Below are positions 14,901 through 25,306 of a stretch of DNA of 64,000 bases, piece after piece (position 1 is the stretch's first letter; every line of letters starts with the position of its first letter). This DNA is from Aquilaria yunnanensis (Eukaryota > Streptophyta > Magnoliopsida > Malvales > Thymelaeaceae): positions 83,792,001-83,856,000 of the forward strand of contig CM077599.1 of assembly GCA_039654915.1 (NCBI GenBank). Reading direction: 5' to 3'. A program made the translations under genes and the position numbers. The notes below the pieces were generated by a model. That model ran no database searches and had not been told where the DNA came from. It was given only the letters and a program-made list of their open reading frames with translations.

Positions 14901-16146
14901 ACATGGCTTACTTACCGAGGATGTTTATATGCGCCAGCCACCAGGCTTTATTGATCCACAGGTCCCTGCTTATGTCTGTCATCTTCACAAAGCCATCTAT
15001 GGCTTGAAACAAGCTCCCCGGGCATGGTTTTCTCGGTTAACGTCGCGACTCCTTGACTTTGGTTTTGCTCCCTCCAAGGCGGACTCCTCATTGTTCATTT
15101 TCACTCATGAAGGTGTTATACTTTATATGTTGATTTATGTTGACGATATACTTCTTACAGGAAATTCCTCTTCAGCGATCAAGAAGCTTATCCTCTCACT
15201 TCAACAATATTTTCCCCTCAAAGATCTCGGTCCCTTGAGCTATTTTCTTGGCCTTGAAGCTCTTGATGATCAGCATGGCCTTATCTTGTCTCAACAACAG
15301 TACATTTTGGGCCTTCTGGCTCGCACCAATATGCTCCATGCCAAGCCAGCCCTCACTCCTATGTCTTCGACTGAGAAGTTGTCTCGAACCAGTGGGGAAA
15401 CGTTCCCTGATGCCACTCTTTATCGCAGTACAGTTGGAGCACTCCAATATATCACGCTCACCCGACCTGATATCTCATATGCTGTTAATAAAGTTTGTCA
15501 GTTCATGCACACTCCAACTCAGGTCCATTGGAAGGCCGTAAAACGTATACTTCGTTATCTCGTTCATACTGCTGGACTTGGCCTTCGAATACATAAAGAT
15601 TCATCAACACTTCTCAGTGCCTTTTCTGATGCTGATTGGGCTGGCTGCCCCGATGACAGGCGTTCCACAAGTGGTTATGCTGTCTTCCTTGGGTCTAATT
15701 TGGTTTCCTGGAGCTCACGAAAACAAATGACTGTTTCTCGCTCCAGCACAGAGTCAGAATATAGAGCACTTGCTAATGCCACTGCTGATTTGGTTTGGGT
15801 TCAGACCTTGCTTTCGGAACTTGGTGTTTTTCTGAACAAACCACCAATCTTATGGTGTGACAACATTGGTGCAACTTATCTCACGGCCAACCCAGTCTTT
15901 AACGCTCGAACCAAACACATTGAAGTTGACTTCCATTTTGTTCGGGAAAAAGTTGCACGCAAGGATCTTGATGTCAGGTTTATTTCCACAAAAGATCAAG
16001 TGGCAGATATTCTTACAAAACCCTTGGCTGCTCAATCGTTTCAGATTCTTCGAGACAATCTCAATGTTCGTTCTCGTCCCTTGAGATCGAGGGGGCGTGT
16101 TAAAGAGATTACGTCTCCTTGTACAACTACACTAAGTTCCAGCTAG
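11989..16146 (+). CDS. Copia Gag-Pol polyprotein, intact (1,385 aa)
   Basis: Encodes the capsid, protease, integrase and reverse transcriptase/RNase H of the element. The first ATG after the primer site is at 11989; the open frame before it lies in the LTR. Visible in order: Gag with RLTRDNYLLWKAQFLPYL; zinc knuckle CQVCKKTGHSAISC; protease DSGA; pre-integrase WHKRLGH with CDACQ; integrase with SDVWGP, TDWGGEY and the HQQNGTVER block; RT with LDVQNAFLHG and YVDD; RNase H with SRSSTESEYRAL and WCDN, then KHIEVDFHFVRE. No stop or frameshift interrupts it. The TAG stop (16144-16146) lies 47 bp inside the 3' LTR, so the last codons come from LTR sequence. Confidence 0.97.
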   Translation: MSHSSSSSSSSFSSTLSSSLPPLLPTPFVNLGHLLNVRLTRDNYLLWKAQFLPYLRGQRLLGYVDSTQPRPPLMIAGEAASEGTTDTAGTTSGVALVENPAYLAWFQQDQMVLSALLSSLSEEILGHVVFMTSSREVWVALENMFSSQSHARIMQIRLQLSTMQKKDLSVADYYQQVKRLADTLSAIGKPLQEYEVVSYLLAGLGSEYDALVTSITTRLEPVSLNDLYGYLLSYELRLEHNNSIVQATTASTSVNIATRNNSPGRGSGGRNQRGRGRGGRGRNNQRIPGNQGGPKVTCQVCKKTGHSAISCHHRFDHSYQEDSSHFAATASTPSYQIDPNWYTDSGANDHITADLNNLTLNEKYTGTDQVQVGNGAGLSIDHIGHSQISTPSTTLHLKNVLHVPRIKKNLISVSKLTRDNNVFLEFHPHCFFVKDQDTKKKLLQGPCKNGLYQVPVDPPQSSSVLVGEKVSPVEWHKRLGHPSFSTVSKVIHHNKLPCEKQTVSTICDACQKAKSHQLPFDRSSYISRHPLDLIFSDVWGPTSISVNGFRYYVSFIDSFSKFVWLYPLSCKSDVEKVFLQWQVHVERLLDRKIKRVQTDWGGEYQKLHPFFSSIGIEHRLSCPHTHQQNGTVERKHRHIVETGMSLLSQASLPLKFWDDAFQTACYLINRLPSPTLQNMSPMERLFKVKPNYTFLKVFGCACWPYLRPYHSTKLAFRSQQCVFIGYSTKHKGYKCLFLPTGRVYISRNVIFDETIFPFSQPPKCAQPIHPPAPPPPIQLPLTVQPPPAPSPPNLLPSQPSSSVCSETSPAMSSLSLEPLAPTEHPMRTRLKDNIRKPRKFTDGTVAYHADISDFSEPTCFSTAIQSGLWRSAMKTEYDALIRNNTWTLVPPTKNMNIIACKWVYKLKRHADGSIERHKARLVAKGFKQQHGLDYTETFSPVVKPATIRTVLSIAVSKHWEIRQLDVQNAFLHGLLTEDVYMRQPPGFIDPQVPAYVCHLHKAIYGLKQAPRAWFSRLTSRLLDFGFAPSKADSSLFIFTHEGVILYMLIYVDDILLTGNSSSAIKKLILSLQQYFPLKDLGPLSYFLGLEALDDQHGLILSQQQYILGLLARTNMLHAKPALTPMSSTEKLSRTSGETFPDATLYRSTVGALQYITLTRPDISYAVNKVCQFMHTPTQVHWKAVKRILRYLVHTAGLGLRIHKDSSTLLSAFSDADWAGCPDDRRSTSGYAVFLGSNLVSWSSRKQMTVSRSSTESEYRALANATADLVWVQTLLSELGVFLNKPPILWCDNIGATYLTANPVFNARTKHIEVDFHFVREKVARKDLDVRFISTKDQVADILTKPLAAQSFQILRDNLNVRSRPLRSRGRVKEITSPCTTTLSSS

Positions 16147-16297
16147 TATAAGATAAGGATTGTATCTATCTAGGATTTGTATTCCACTTGTGATTTATTA
16201 CCTTGTAAGTTACGTTACCATCACATACAGTAATATATATATGAGATACATCTACAAGGTGAGTATCTCAGTTTGGCTGAATCTCTTTGTTCTTTCA
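16098..16297 (+). repeat. 3' LTR of the young copia element
   Basis: 200 bp, one difference from the 5' LTR. A purine tract (about 16089-16097) precedes it and TTACC follows it. Confidence 0.95.
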
Positions 16298-16545
16298 TTA
16301 CCTACTGCTATAATTTCTTCCAAATTTTGTCTTTCCCCTTGAATAGCTCATATACGTGAAGATGTTCTGAAGCAATATAGAAGGAGCACAAGAATTTGAC
16401 CTAGATTTCAAGCTTTCGGATTAAGCGAAACTTACTACTGATATATGCATTATCAAACATAATTTTAAACTTTTCATCCAAAAATTTTGAACTTTTCATC
16501 CAAATTGTGCGATTGTGTCTGAGTTTTTAGAAAGATTCAAAAGTA
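16298..16545. repeat. Duplicated flank, copy 1 (resembles 18052-18310)
   Basis: Shares long blocks with 18052-18310 in direct orientation: AATAGCTCATATA, GAAGATGTTCTGAAGCAATA, GAAACTTACT, TTATCAAACAT and GTGCGAT(T/C)GTGTCT. The left part of this copy lies at about 11700-11756, on the other side of the copia element. Confidence 0.8.
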
Positions 16546-16694
16546 TTTATGTTTTTTTTTTCAAATGTAACTTTGAAAAATAATATATAATACACTTATA
16601 TGTCTAAATGTTCAAAAATTTTATAAAAAAAATCTGAAAAATGACAAACATTTTGAGATAGGAAGGTGACATTTTTTGAGATGTTACACTTGTA

Positions 16695-16812
16695 ACTCTG
16701 ATTCTAGTTTTGGAAATTATTGGTAGTCAAAAGAAAAGCTACTCTGGTAGTGAAGGGGAGCAGTTCCTTAACCTTCTCACCTATTTAAGAGTTACTTATA
16801 GGCCATAGTGCA
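16695..16812 (+). pseudogene. CRK kinase exon 6 scrap
   Basis: Reads TTCTAGTTTTGGAAATTATT, then GGTAGTCAAAAGAAAAGC and GAAGGGGAGCAGTTCC, followed by a degenerate exon end. This matches the C-terminal half of CRK exon 6 (codons for [10 protein letters not shown] and onward). No neighbouring exons are recognisable. Confidence 0.7.
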
Positions 16813-17076
16813 CCAACAACTCCAAACTTATATGAAACGGACGAGTTAGTTCTTTCAGTCCCTATACTTAGACACATTGAAGAAAAACCCTTAAATTTGT
16901 GAAAATAGGATAATTCAATTCATTTTGAGACACATCAGCTATCATTCCATGGGCTGAACAGCATGATTGGCCCTTGAACTCATTAGTTGCTCAATTTTCT
17001 TTCTAGATATCTTATACGTATAATTTAGTCACTTAAGTTGATATTTACTTTATTTCATAATATTTTTAATTTTTTA

Positions 17077-18003
17077 TCAGTTTATGTCCATAAAAAAAAC
17101 CGGGTGCTTTGTTCTTCATATATTTTTAATAAAAAATATATTAGTTCTTTAATTAAATAATACCACTTTTCGTAAACAAAGTTTCCCCTTACATAGTGTA
17201 CATGACCTATCCAATCTATAGCTAGTATATTTTTAAAATAAAAAAAATACATCAAGTCATGTACTTTATGAAACAAAAAATACTACTTTCCGTGAAATAC
17301 TAGTTTATTTGTAATAATATATATATATAAGAAGCCTAGCTATAAAAATACTAGGGATTTCTTTTTATTTTCTTTGTATTCAATAACTAGCTATCCGTTC
17401 ATCAAATTATATATTGATACCTTGTATTTAAAAAGATTTTTGTATGCAATTTATGAAATTTTTTGACAAGATTCTTTTGTTTTCCTAGTTGTTTCGTTTC
17501 TTTGCATTTCACCATTAATGATGAAAAAACAAACACCTGACAATCCAAGCTATGCGTCCACCATTTGATTCAGACGATTGATCCATATGATGCCATCACC
17601 AATAATCATTTTGTACTATTTGTACATTTAATCAATGATATCTTAAATTAGTATATTTTTTAATGCAAGAGATATGCTACTATTTTTAATATATTTTTTA
17701 TTACATTAAAAGAAGAAAGCTCTGGTGTTTTTAAATGTATACTAGTGTAATTTTGCATTAAAGAATAAACAAATGCTTTACTAAAGGTAATATTTTTTTT
17801 GTTGCATAAAGTATATGACTTGATATATTTTTTTATTACAAAAATATACTAGCTCTAGATTGGATGGGTCATGTACTATATTGAAAGGGAAATTTTTTTG
17901 ACTAAAAGTTATATTATTTAACTAAAAAACAAATATATTTTAATTAAAAATACATGAAAAACAAAGCACCAAGTACTTTTATGAATATAAAGCAATAAAA
18001 AAA
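17077..18003. mobile_element. Foldback element with roughly 200-bp inverted arms
   Basis: The left arm (about 17077-17283) is the reverse complement of the right arm (about 17795-18003). Shared blocks, read on the left arm, include GGTGCTTTGTT, GTACATGAC(C)TATCCAATCTA, AGCTAGTATATTTTT and TCAAGTCAT. The spacer is about 510 bp of AT-rich DNA with no ORF. Long inverted ends around a short non-coding core suit a non-autonomous Mutator-like or foldback transposon. I could not define a target duplication. Confidence 0.65.
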
Positions 18004-18051
18004 AATTTGGACTGTCAGGCACTGGTTTTTCCATCATCTCACTATCTCCAT

Positions 18052-18310
18052 CCTAAAATGCTTATCATTTTCCCTATTTTGTTGTGTCTCAAAATGTTTG
18101 TCATTTCTTCCAAATTGTGTTTTTCCCTTTAAATAGCTCATATATATGAAGATGTTCTGAAGCAATAGAGAAGAAGCATGAGAATTTGAACTTCTGAATT
18201 AATTGAAACTTACTTCTAAGATATGTGTTATCAAACATTATTTTGAACTTTTCATCTAAAATAGTGCGATCGTGTCTAAATTTTCAAAAATATTCAAAAT
18301 TATATGTGTT
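18052..18310. repeat. Duplicated flank, copy 2 (paralogous empty site)
   Basis: Direct-orientation copy of 11700-11756 plus 16298-16545 without the copia element: TTTTGTTGTGTCTCAAAATG, then TTTGTCATTTCTTCC. It shows the arrangement expected before the copia insertion. Confidence 0.78.
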
Positions 18311-20692
18311 ATTTTGCAAGAGCACCTCTTATATGCACCTGATGCATGGTGTTCGTTAGGACACATTACTATATATATAGATGCTTAACATGCTTAAGAC
18401 AAAAAGAAAAATAGGAGATTTGGTTGGAGCAACTTAAATGAAACTTGACTACTCAAGTTCAAATCCTTGTTGTCTCTCCTCAAGCTTACCACTTAAGAGT
18501 TTCCTCTTCACTAAACAATTGCAATTATGCATGACCTTACTTTTTTTGATAGCTCTCCCTACCACCAACCCTCATTTGTTTTTCTGGAGGCTAACTAGAA
18601 ACCTCACTAACACCCTTTCTCTTACTAATTTTTCTAAAAGCTAACTAGAAACCTCACCAACTCAATCTCACAAGATGGTGGTTACAGGGTTACAAGCTCA
18701 AACAATAGCACCTTGCTAGATATACGAGTGACAGCACAATCTCTCTTGACAAAACTCAAATTAAGCACACTTGATTTGGTCTAGATGATGGATTCTCACT
18801 TCTAATAGCCAAGAGTTCTTTCTAAAGTGTTTTTTTTCATGTTTTTGAACTTATTTGGGTCCATTGAAACGTTAAAGAGCCATTGCAAAGTAGCTGGATA
18901 AGTATAAAAAGGCTTCACAAATTTTGGTGACCGTAGCTTTTTTTTTTTTCTATGCAAGAAAATGCTGCAGATTTCATGTTAAATTTTGAGTTTAATACGT
19001 TTAACTTGATTTTGTTCTTCAATAGTAAAAAATGGCTAGACTAAGGCCATTTAATGCTTTGCCAGAGTGTCCATGTGGTGTCCTCTAATTTGTCTAAGTT
19101 ATATTTCAAATTTGGGCTTAAGTCACACCAATCAAGAAATTATGATGAAAGTTTTTAGGCTTGCAATTAACAAGTTAAACTTAGAGTCTAACACATTGCT
19201 TAATATCTCAGAAAGAAATTAGAAGCTTTAGACTTTGAATTAAGGAAGTTTAATGAATTAAAATATAAACTTAGGAGCTGGGTAGATTTGGTGTGAAAAA
19301 GACATGTTAAACTATTTCTTTCATAGATTAAACTCAAAACGACTTAGAAAAACTTGTCATTTGGAAATCAAACTTGATTCAAACATTAATATAAATTGAT
19401 GACCTATTAACTTTTCTTCAAAAACAAGTTTTCTTAAAACAAATGTTTTGAAATAACACTTGAAATACTTGAAAATTAAACACAACTTTAACAAATCTAT
19501 TTTTACCCAACAAAATGAGATTAAACACACTAAAACAATTCATTTGTCATCATCAAAATTAAAGATTAGCTTGGAACAAATCTAATAGAAAATCTCTATT
19601 TTTTGAAAAATTTTAATATATTTCTAATATTCAAAATTTAAACACACTTGTACCATTTATAAATTCTTTATATTGGGAAAATAAGATTAGTTTTGAAAAG
19701 GAAAAAACAGGGAACAAAAAATTGGGATTGTTTTCTATGTTTTGTATAGGTCTTTTTTATGGTAAAAAATTAAAAAATGCCACTAAATTTAAATTTTGTA
19801 ACAAACATATCTTTTATGCATATGAGTATTAAACATGCCTAAAATCATGATGTTTATCAATTAATTTACTTTAAACTTTAAATATTTTTATCAGAAGCTA
19901 AAAGTGTAACATAATATCTATATATATCTATATATAACAAAAAGTGCAAAGATATAAAGTGACTAAACCTTAAATAGTATTAGGTTTCCTTTTAGGTATT
20001 GGGAATTTATTTTATTTTAAGAAGTCTATTTTTCCATAATTGACTAATTATATTATAAGAACAATGGGTAAAACCAGACTTTCAAACCTTGGTGATGTGA
20101 ATATAATTTATAAATCAATAGGTAAGCATTAATTATTCCAAAAAGATTAAAAAAAAACTATGCAAGACTTGAAAATCTTGATCTTTAGAATAACCACACA
20201 TTGACTTAGCCCTAAAATAGAGGGTAAGTATAGATTTGGAACCTCGGGTGTGGGTGTTTTTATTAAAAGTCAAGAGTGAGGTAATTACGCTTTTTTTAGT
20301 AATATATAGTTACTAATAGTTAAGGAAAATTATAAAAATCCCTTTGAGGCATGCTCCAACCTACAATTTAGTCCTTACTATTTGAACACCTACACCTAAC
20401 CCTAAAAAGTTAACATACCTACACTTATCCCCTCAAATGTTAACTCTATTAATAACCGTTAAAACAAAAAAAGAACACATTTTATCCCCCCTAGCCTTCT
20501 TATTTCAATAATTTTGCCTCCCAAACTTCTGCATCTAACTTTGCCAATCAAACACAAGAAAACAATGATACCATCTAAAGGTGCACTCTTCTCTTCAATG
20601 CATCTCCATGCCCCAAGCATCAATCGCAAGTAGTTGCAACCACACTCTAGCAGTTTTATCTACTACCGTTGTTGGTCATCTGCTATAGATAA
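18311..20692. other. AT-rich intergenic DNA
   Basis: No gene or complete element recognised. It contains dispersed repeat copy 2 (19690-20125). The remaining ORFs are short and low-complexity. Confidence 0.6.
19690..20125. repeat. Dispersed AT-rich repeat, copy 2, opposite orientation
   Basis: Inverse counterpart of 2050-2490. Readable blocks include GATGTTTATCAATTAATTTA, GTGACTAAACCTTAAATAG and ATTGACTAATTATATTATAA. Confidence 0.65.
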
Positions 20693-20870
20693 TGTTAGAG
20701 AATAAGGGAAGAAACTAAGGGCTTGATAACCATAAGACACTCATAAGACCTTTATATAACGGATGAATTAATTGTATAAGAAAGAAAATCCCTGCAAATA
20801 AAGAGGAGTAAATCCCTAAAAATAAAGAAGAAATATTGTGTTCCTAAAATGCACATGACTTTTCTCAACA
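20693..20870 (-). repeat. LTR of the truncated copia fragment
   Basis: Plus-strand ends are TGTTAGAG and TCTCAACA. A polypurine tract on the minus strand abuts it at 20871, as expected for a 3' LTR. Confidence 0.75.
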
Positions 20871-21460
20871 CTTCCCCTCAAGCGGGAGCATACATATGTT
20901 AATCTCCAAGCTTGTTACATATAGACTTTACTTTAGATCCTCCTAGAGCTTTAATAAATAAATCAACAAGTTGATCTTCTAATTTAACATATGGGGTCTT
21001 GATCAAACCTTCTTGAAGCTTTTTATGAATAAAGTGACAATCAACTCCGATATGTTTGGTTTCTCATGGAAGCCGAGCTTAGACGCAATATAAATGGCTA
21101 CTTGATTATCACACACTAATTTCATAGGAGATAAATGTGTGAAACAAGGCTCCATGAGAAGATGCTTTAACCAAACCAGCTCATATATAGTATGTGTCAT
21201 TGCTCTGTACTCAGATTCAACACTTGACCTTGCAACAATACTTTGTTTCTTGCTTTTTTATAACACCAAGTTTCCTCCTATAAATACATAATTGCCTAAA
21301 GAAGATCATTGATCATAAGAACCTACCCAATCAGCATCTGTGTATTCTCAAATCCTAGTATGATCATGATTTTGGTCAAAAAGACCTTGATCTGGTGCAC
21401 CTTTGAGATATCTCAAAATTCAAACTACTACATTCCAATTACTAGTAAGAGAAGAGCCCA
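20693..21460 (-). mobile_element. Ty1/copia 3' fragment (RNase H plus 3' LTR)
   Basis: On the minus strand: RILRYLKGAPDQGLF, DADWVGS, SRSSVESEYRAM-type residues (SSVESEYRAMTHT), VCDNQVAIYIA, then a purine tract (reverse of CTTCCCCTCAAGCGGGAGC at 20871) and a 178-bp LTR (20693-20870, TG...CA). Several stops interrupt it. Nothing upstream of RNase H remains and no second LTR is seen, so it is a 5'-truncated relic. Confidence 0.85.
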
Positions 21461-22544
21461 GAAACTTGGAAAAAAAAAATGAATAAAAAGTGTAAAGAAA
21501 TGCAATTCATGCAAAGCTGGGAAAAAGCCAATTCAATTCATGCCAATTAAATGCAAGTTTGCTTTCTTCCAAGCTGAAACCAATTTTCATGCCAATTATA
21601 CAAGAAAACCGGGAAAAAATGAATAAAAAAGTGTGAAGAAATGGGACAAACCAGGAAAAATACGGAAAAGAAAAAAACTGGAAAAAGGCGGAGGCTTTGC
21701 TTGCAGCATAAGTCAAACGCTCTCACTCCATATTTTGAGCCAAGCATGCTAACCACTACACTATATGTGAAGGTTTGTCTAATTGTTGCAAAGTTAATCT
21801 CAATAATGTATCATGTCACGATCCTGATTAATTGCTTTCTGAAAAATGGAATAAAAATGACAATTCTTAAAATTTTCAAAAGTGATGAATCGTATTAACT
21901 AGATGCATTTAAGACTTACTTTTCAATCCGTGCCACCCTACTTTATGTGACTCAGTTTTCAACCTATTCTACAGTTAGTTGAATTAGTCTGCCATTTCAA
22001 TCATCAATGACTAGATTAGTTTTCATTTGCACGTAAAAATGATGCTCATACAAGTAGTTCTTACTGGTCATCTACAACTATCAAGATGGAAGTCAGGTCG
22101 AGAAGTCTTCTTCAACCCCTCAAACCAAACGCATCTCTGGCCCGCTTGCAAGAAAATTAATGGCGAGACCATAAAACTCTGCCACTGCGGGGCCATCTTT
22201 AAGTTGGCAACACACAAACAGAGACCATAGCTTCCTCATCTTTTTGGCTTCACCTTCACATCAAATCCTTGTCTCAGACAATGTAAGTGAAAGAAACTGA
22301 CAAATTGTGTCGTTAGTCCAATTAAAAGCATTTTTTTTTTCTTTTCGATCACGTAACAAACACACCTGCCCGTATCACACGCAACTGTTAATCAAGTCAA
22401 TGAGCCATCACCTCTAAGTACTCTTCCTGGAAAAGAAGCTACTTTGAACTTTCAAGACAGACATAGGCTACTCCCAAGTCAACACACTGCATTTACTTGC
22501 TTGTGCTCCCGAGCTCTTGAAATCTTCTAAGCGGAAACCAATTC
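21461..22544. other. Intergenic DNA and upstream region of CRK-3
   Basis: No gene. 22330-22544 resembles the CRK-4 upstream region (43620-43785): ACAAACACACCTGC, CTGGAAAAAGAAGC-like, and CCAATTCATGCC just before the start. Two W-box cores (AGTCAA, reverse of TTGACT) lie at 22395-22400 and 22477-22482. A short CCAATTTTCATGCCAATTAT scrap near 21579 resembles the CRK-4 start region. Confidence 0.5.
21695..21772 (-). other. tRNA-like (A-box) sequence, possible tRNA pseudogene or SINE head
   Basis: The minus strand reads TAGTGTAGTGGTTAGCATGC, a good pol III A-box context. About 40 bp further on, GCGTTTGACTT is only a weak B-box. There is no clear cloverleaf, so it is not a functional tRNA. Confidence 0.3.
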
Positions 22545-25306
22545 ATGCCTATTACACGCACAAACACTGCAAATTGGATGCTAAACATTTAGTTTACCTT
22601 CTTTCTCATGTCCTTCTGTACGTTAATCTGGCCACTTCTCTGAAATGGAATTGTGATGTAACAGCTGACACCTTCAAAACTAATTCAACTTACAGAAGAA
22701 ACCGTGATCTTATCGCTTCTTCTCTTGCCTCAAAAGCTGCAACCAACAATGGCTTCTACAACACCTCCATTAGCGAAGGCTCCGACAAAAGTGTATGCTC
22801 TTGTTAATTGCTGAGGCGGCTCCTCTTCCCAAGCTTGTTCCACCTGTGCTAGCACTGCAACTGAAGATCTCCTAAAAGAGTGTCCCAACTGAAAAGATGC
22901 CATTTCATGGGGAGGGGACCCTACTTGCATCATACATTTTGCAGATCACTCCTTCTTTGGAACTCTTGAGCTCTCCCCCATGGATGCTGCGTCCGATGCT
23001 GGTAACATTACCACCAACTTAACAAAGTTCGATATAGTCTGGGGGAATCTCATCGAGTCTGTATCAAAAAAAGCTACAGGCGGTTCGAGCAAGCTCAAGT
23101 TTGGGATGGACGAAGCTCAGCTTTCACCCTTTGAGACGATTTATGCACCGATGCAATGCTCGCCAGACATTTCGGAGGGCGACTGTAGTAGGTGTTTGAG
23201 CCTGAACGTAGGTTATTTCCAAAGATGTTACCATGGGCAGCGAGGAGGTTATGTTCTGCGACCTAACTGTATTTTTCGAGTGGGAATTGTATCCCTTCTA
23301 TGAAATTGCTGCTACTGGACAATCAGCATCACCTCCACGTCCACCTTCAAAAGCAACCGCACATGGTAGAGTATTAGAAGCCTTTCATGCCACACATAAA
23401 TAGAAAAACTAGCATGAAATTGTGCTAAAAACTGAGTGTTCACAAGCTCACGCGGTTTCAGATGCTATGTAAGACGCCTAACCTTTATGTTCAACATTCT
23501 TCCAATATTATTTTCAGTATCACTTTGGCATTATATATGCATGTGACATGAATTTTTGGCTTTGCAGGCAATGGACAGATTTCTTCGCCAACTGTCTGCC
23601 ACATGTTATAGTCAAAAATCAGAATTGGTTCTTAAATCATTCACCAAACAACCAAGGCCAGAAAACACTTGTGTAGAGAATAAAGGCGATGACTGTTTAA
23701 GAACAACGCTGCACACAAACTGTCCACTTAGTACTATGTCAAAATTGTTGGAACTACTGATACGAAAGTGCTTCAAAGCTAATGTCACAAGCTTAGTTAC
23801 TTTTTGAATGCATGAAGTTCCCGAAGAGATCGAGAGCGCAGAATCTTTGTACTTTGAGTTTAGCAAAATAAAGGATGCAACAAATGGCTTTTCCGATGAT
23901 AACAAGCTTGGAGAAGGAGGTTTTGGTGCAGTTTACAAGGCAAGTAATTTTTTTTATGGGCATGTAGCCATAAGCACTTATCGTTTCTCATTGATGAGCA
24001 AATTTACAGGGCAAACTTCCTGATGGACAAGATATCGCTGTAAAACGGTTGTCTGAAAATTCAAGTTAGGGACTAGAAGAATTCAAGAATGAAGTCGTGT
24101 TGATGGCAAAGATTCAACACAGGAGCCTGGTCAGACTCCTGGTATTTTCATCGAGAGGGAAGGAAAGGATTCTTGTTTATGAATTTGTCCCTCAATCAAG
24201 TCTAGACAAGTTCATATTTGGTTTGGTTTCAGATCTTTTGCCCAATACGCAGATTCTTGTTTCGTATTGACAGAAACATACATATCTTAACGTGTGCTTC
24301 AATGTGACTAGCTGGAAATATTCATGATATTCAAAAAGGACTGACTGTACATTGCAGATCCAACCAAGTCTCCACTTCTAGATTGGGAGAAGAGATACAA
24401 AATAATAAGAGGGGTCGCCAGTGAGACTCTATACCTTCATGAGGACTCTCGGTTGAGAATAATTCACCATGACTTAAAAGCCAGTAACATTCTTCTCGAT
24501 ATAGAGATGAATTCTAAGATATCAGACTTTGGAATGGCAAAGTTGCTCCTGTGGATATAACTCAAGCGAATGTAAGTAGGATTGTTGGAACAATGTAAGT
24601 CCAAGATTCAAAATTTGCAATCATTTATAGGGTTCACTGTAAGAAATTCTCAAACTAGAGGATCTACAACCTCTATTCTTAAAATTTCCAGGGGTTACAT
24701 GGCACTAGAGTATGCACAACATGGCCAGGTCTCTGTAAAAATTGATGTTTATAACTTTGGAGTTCTGTTTCTAGAAATTATTAGTGGTCAAAGGTCAGCC
24801 ACTTTGGTGGTGAAGAGGAGGAGTTCGTTAGCCTCCTTAGCTATGTAAGTGCTACACATGAGCAATTGTTCCTAGAACTCTAAGTAGTAATGCCTTGAAA
24901 GAAAAATGAAATTGAAATTGAAATTGGAATAGATTCACACCTTGTCATTGTGAAAATTTTGGTGTGCCTTTCAGGCATGGGACAATTGGAAGAAAAGGAC
25001 GGCTCAAAATCTTGTGGATCCAAATCTTAGAGGAGCTCCAGAAAGTGAAGTGATGAGATGCATACATTTGGCCTGTGTGTTCAAGAAAATGTTGCACAAA
25101 GACCTTCCATGGTGTCTGTTATGCTTATGCTTAACAGCTTCTTCATCTTTGTGCTAGTGCTTTTAAGACCTGCATATCTTTTGCACTCTCTTATGCCACC
25201 AGAAAGATCATCTTCTGGAAGATATACAGCTTCTGCCTAATCTGAAAATGAAAACATTCATTTTAGCAACAATGAAGCCTCACTTTCTGAAGTAGCTCCA
25301 AGATAA
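22545..25306 (+). pseudogene. CRK-3: cysteine-rich receptor-like kinase pseudogene
   Basis: Close relative of CRK-4 in the ectodomain and of CRK-1 in the kinase. Exons by homology: 22545-23365, (exon 2 lost), about 23818-23939, 24010-24220, 24358-24594, 24692-24844 and 24975-25306. Lesions: the signal-peptide frame and likely start ATG are broken; an extra A near 22790 shifts the frame; TGA stops interrupt the first DUF26; an extra G near 23280 shifts it again; the membrane exon is replaced by unrelated DNA; TAG at 24067; HRD reads HHD; single-base deletions in exons 5 (237 rather than 238 bp) and 6. Intron 3 keeps the GC donor (AAG|GCAAGT at 23940). It cannot encode a receptor. Confidence 0.93.
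23568..23817 (+). other. Unidentified DNA replacing the CRK-3 membrane exon
   Basis: After a normal-looking TTTGCAG acceptor (ending 23567) the expected membrane-helix codons are absent. Instead an open stretch reads through to TGA at 23805-23807, containing CVENKGDDCLRTTLHTNC, and kinase exon 3 follows without an intron. I do not recognise its origin. Confidence 0.6.

Larger units (their letters stand above)
11757..16297 (+). mobile_element. Complete, very young Ty1/copia retrotransposon
   Basis: 4,541 bp with 200-bp LTRs (11757-11956 and 16098-16297), both TG...CA. They differ at one position by eye (GGCCGAATC versus GGCTGAATC). The 5-bp target duplication TTACC is perfect (11752-11756 and 16298-16302). 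The primer site TGGTATCAGAGC follows the 5' LTR, the purine tract GAGGGGGCG precedes the 3' LTR, and a single uninterrupted polyprotein ORF fills the interior. The domain order protease-integrase-RT-RNase H marks Ty1/copia; the Gag type suggests the Ale/Retrofit group (inference). It lies between CRK-2 and a repeated downstream flank. All parts needed for mobility appear intact. Confidence 0.97.
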
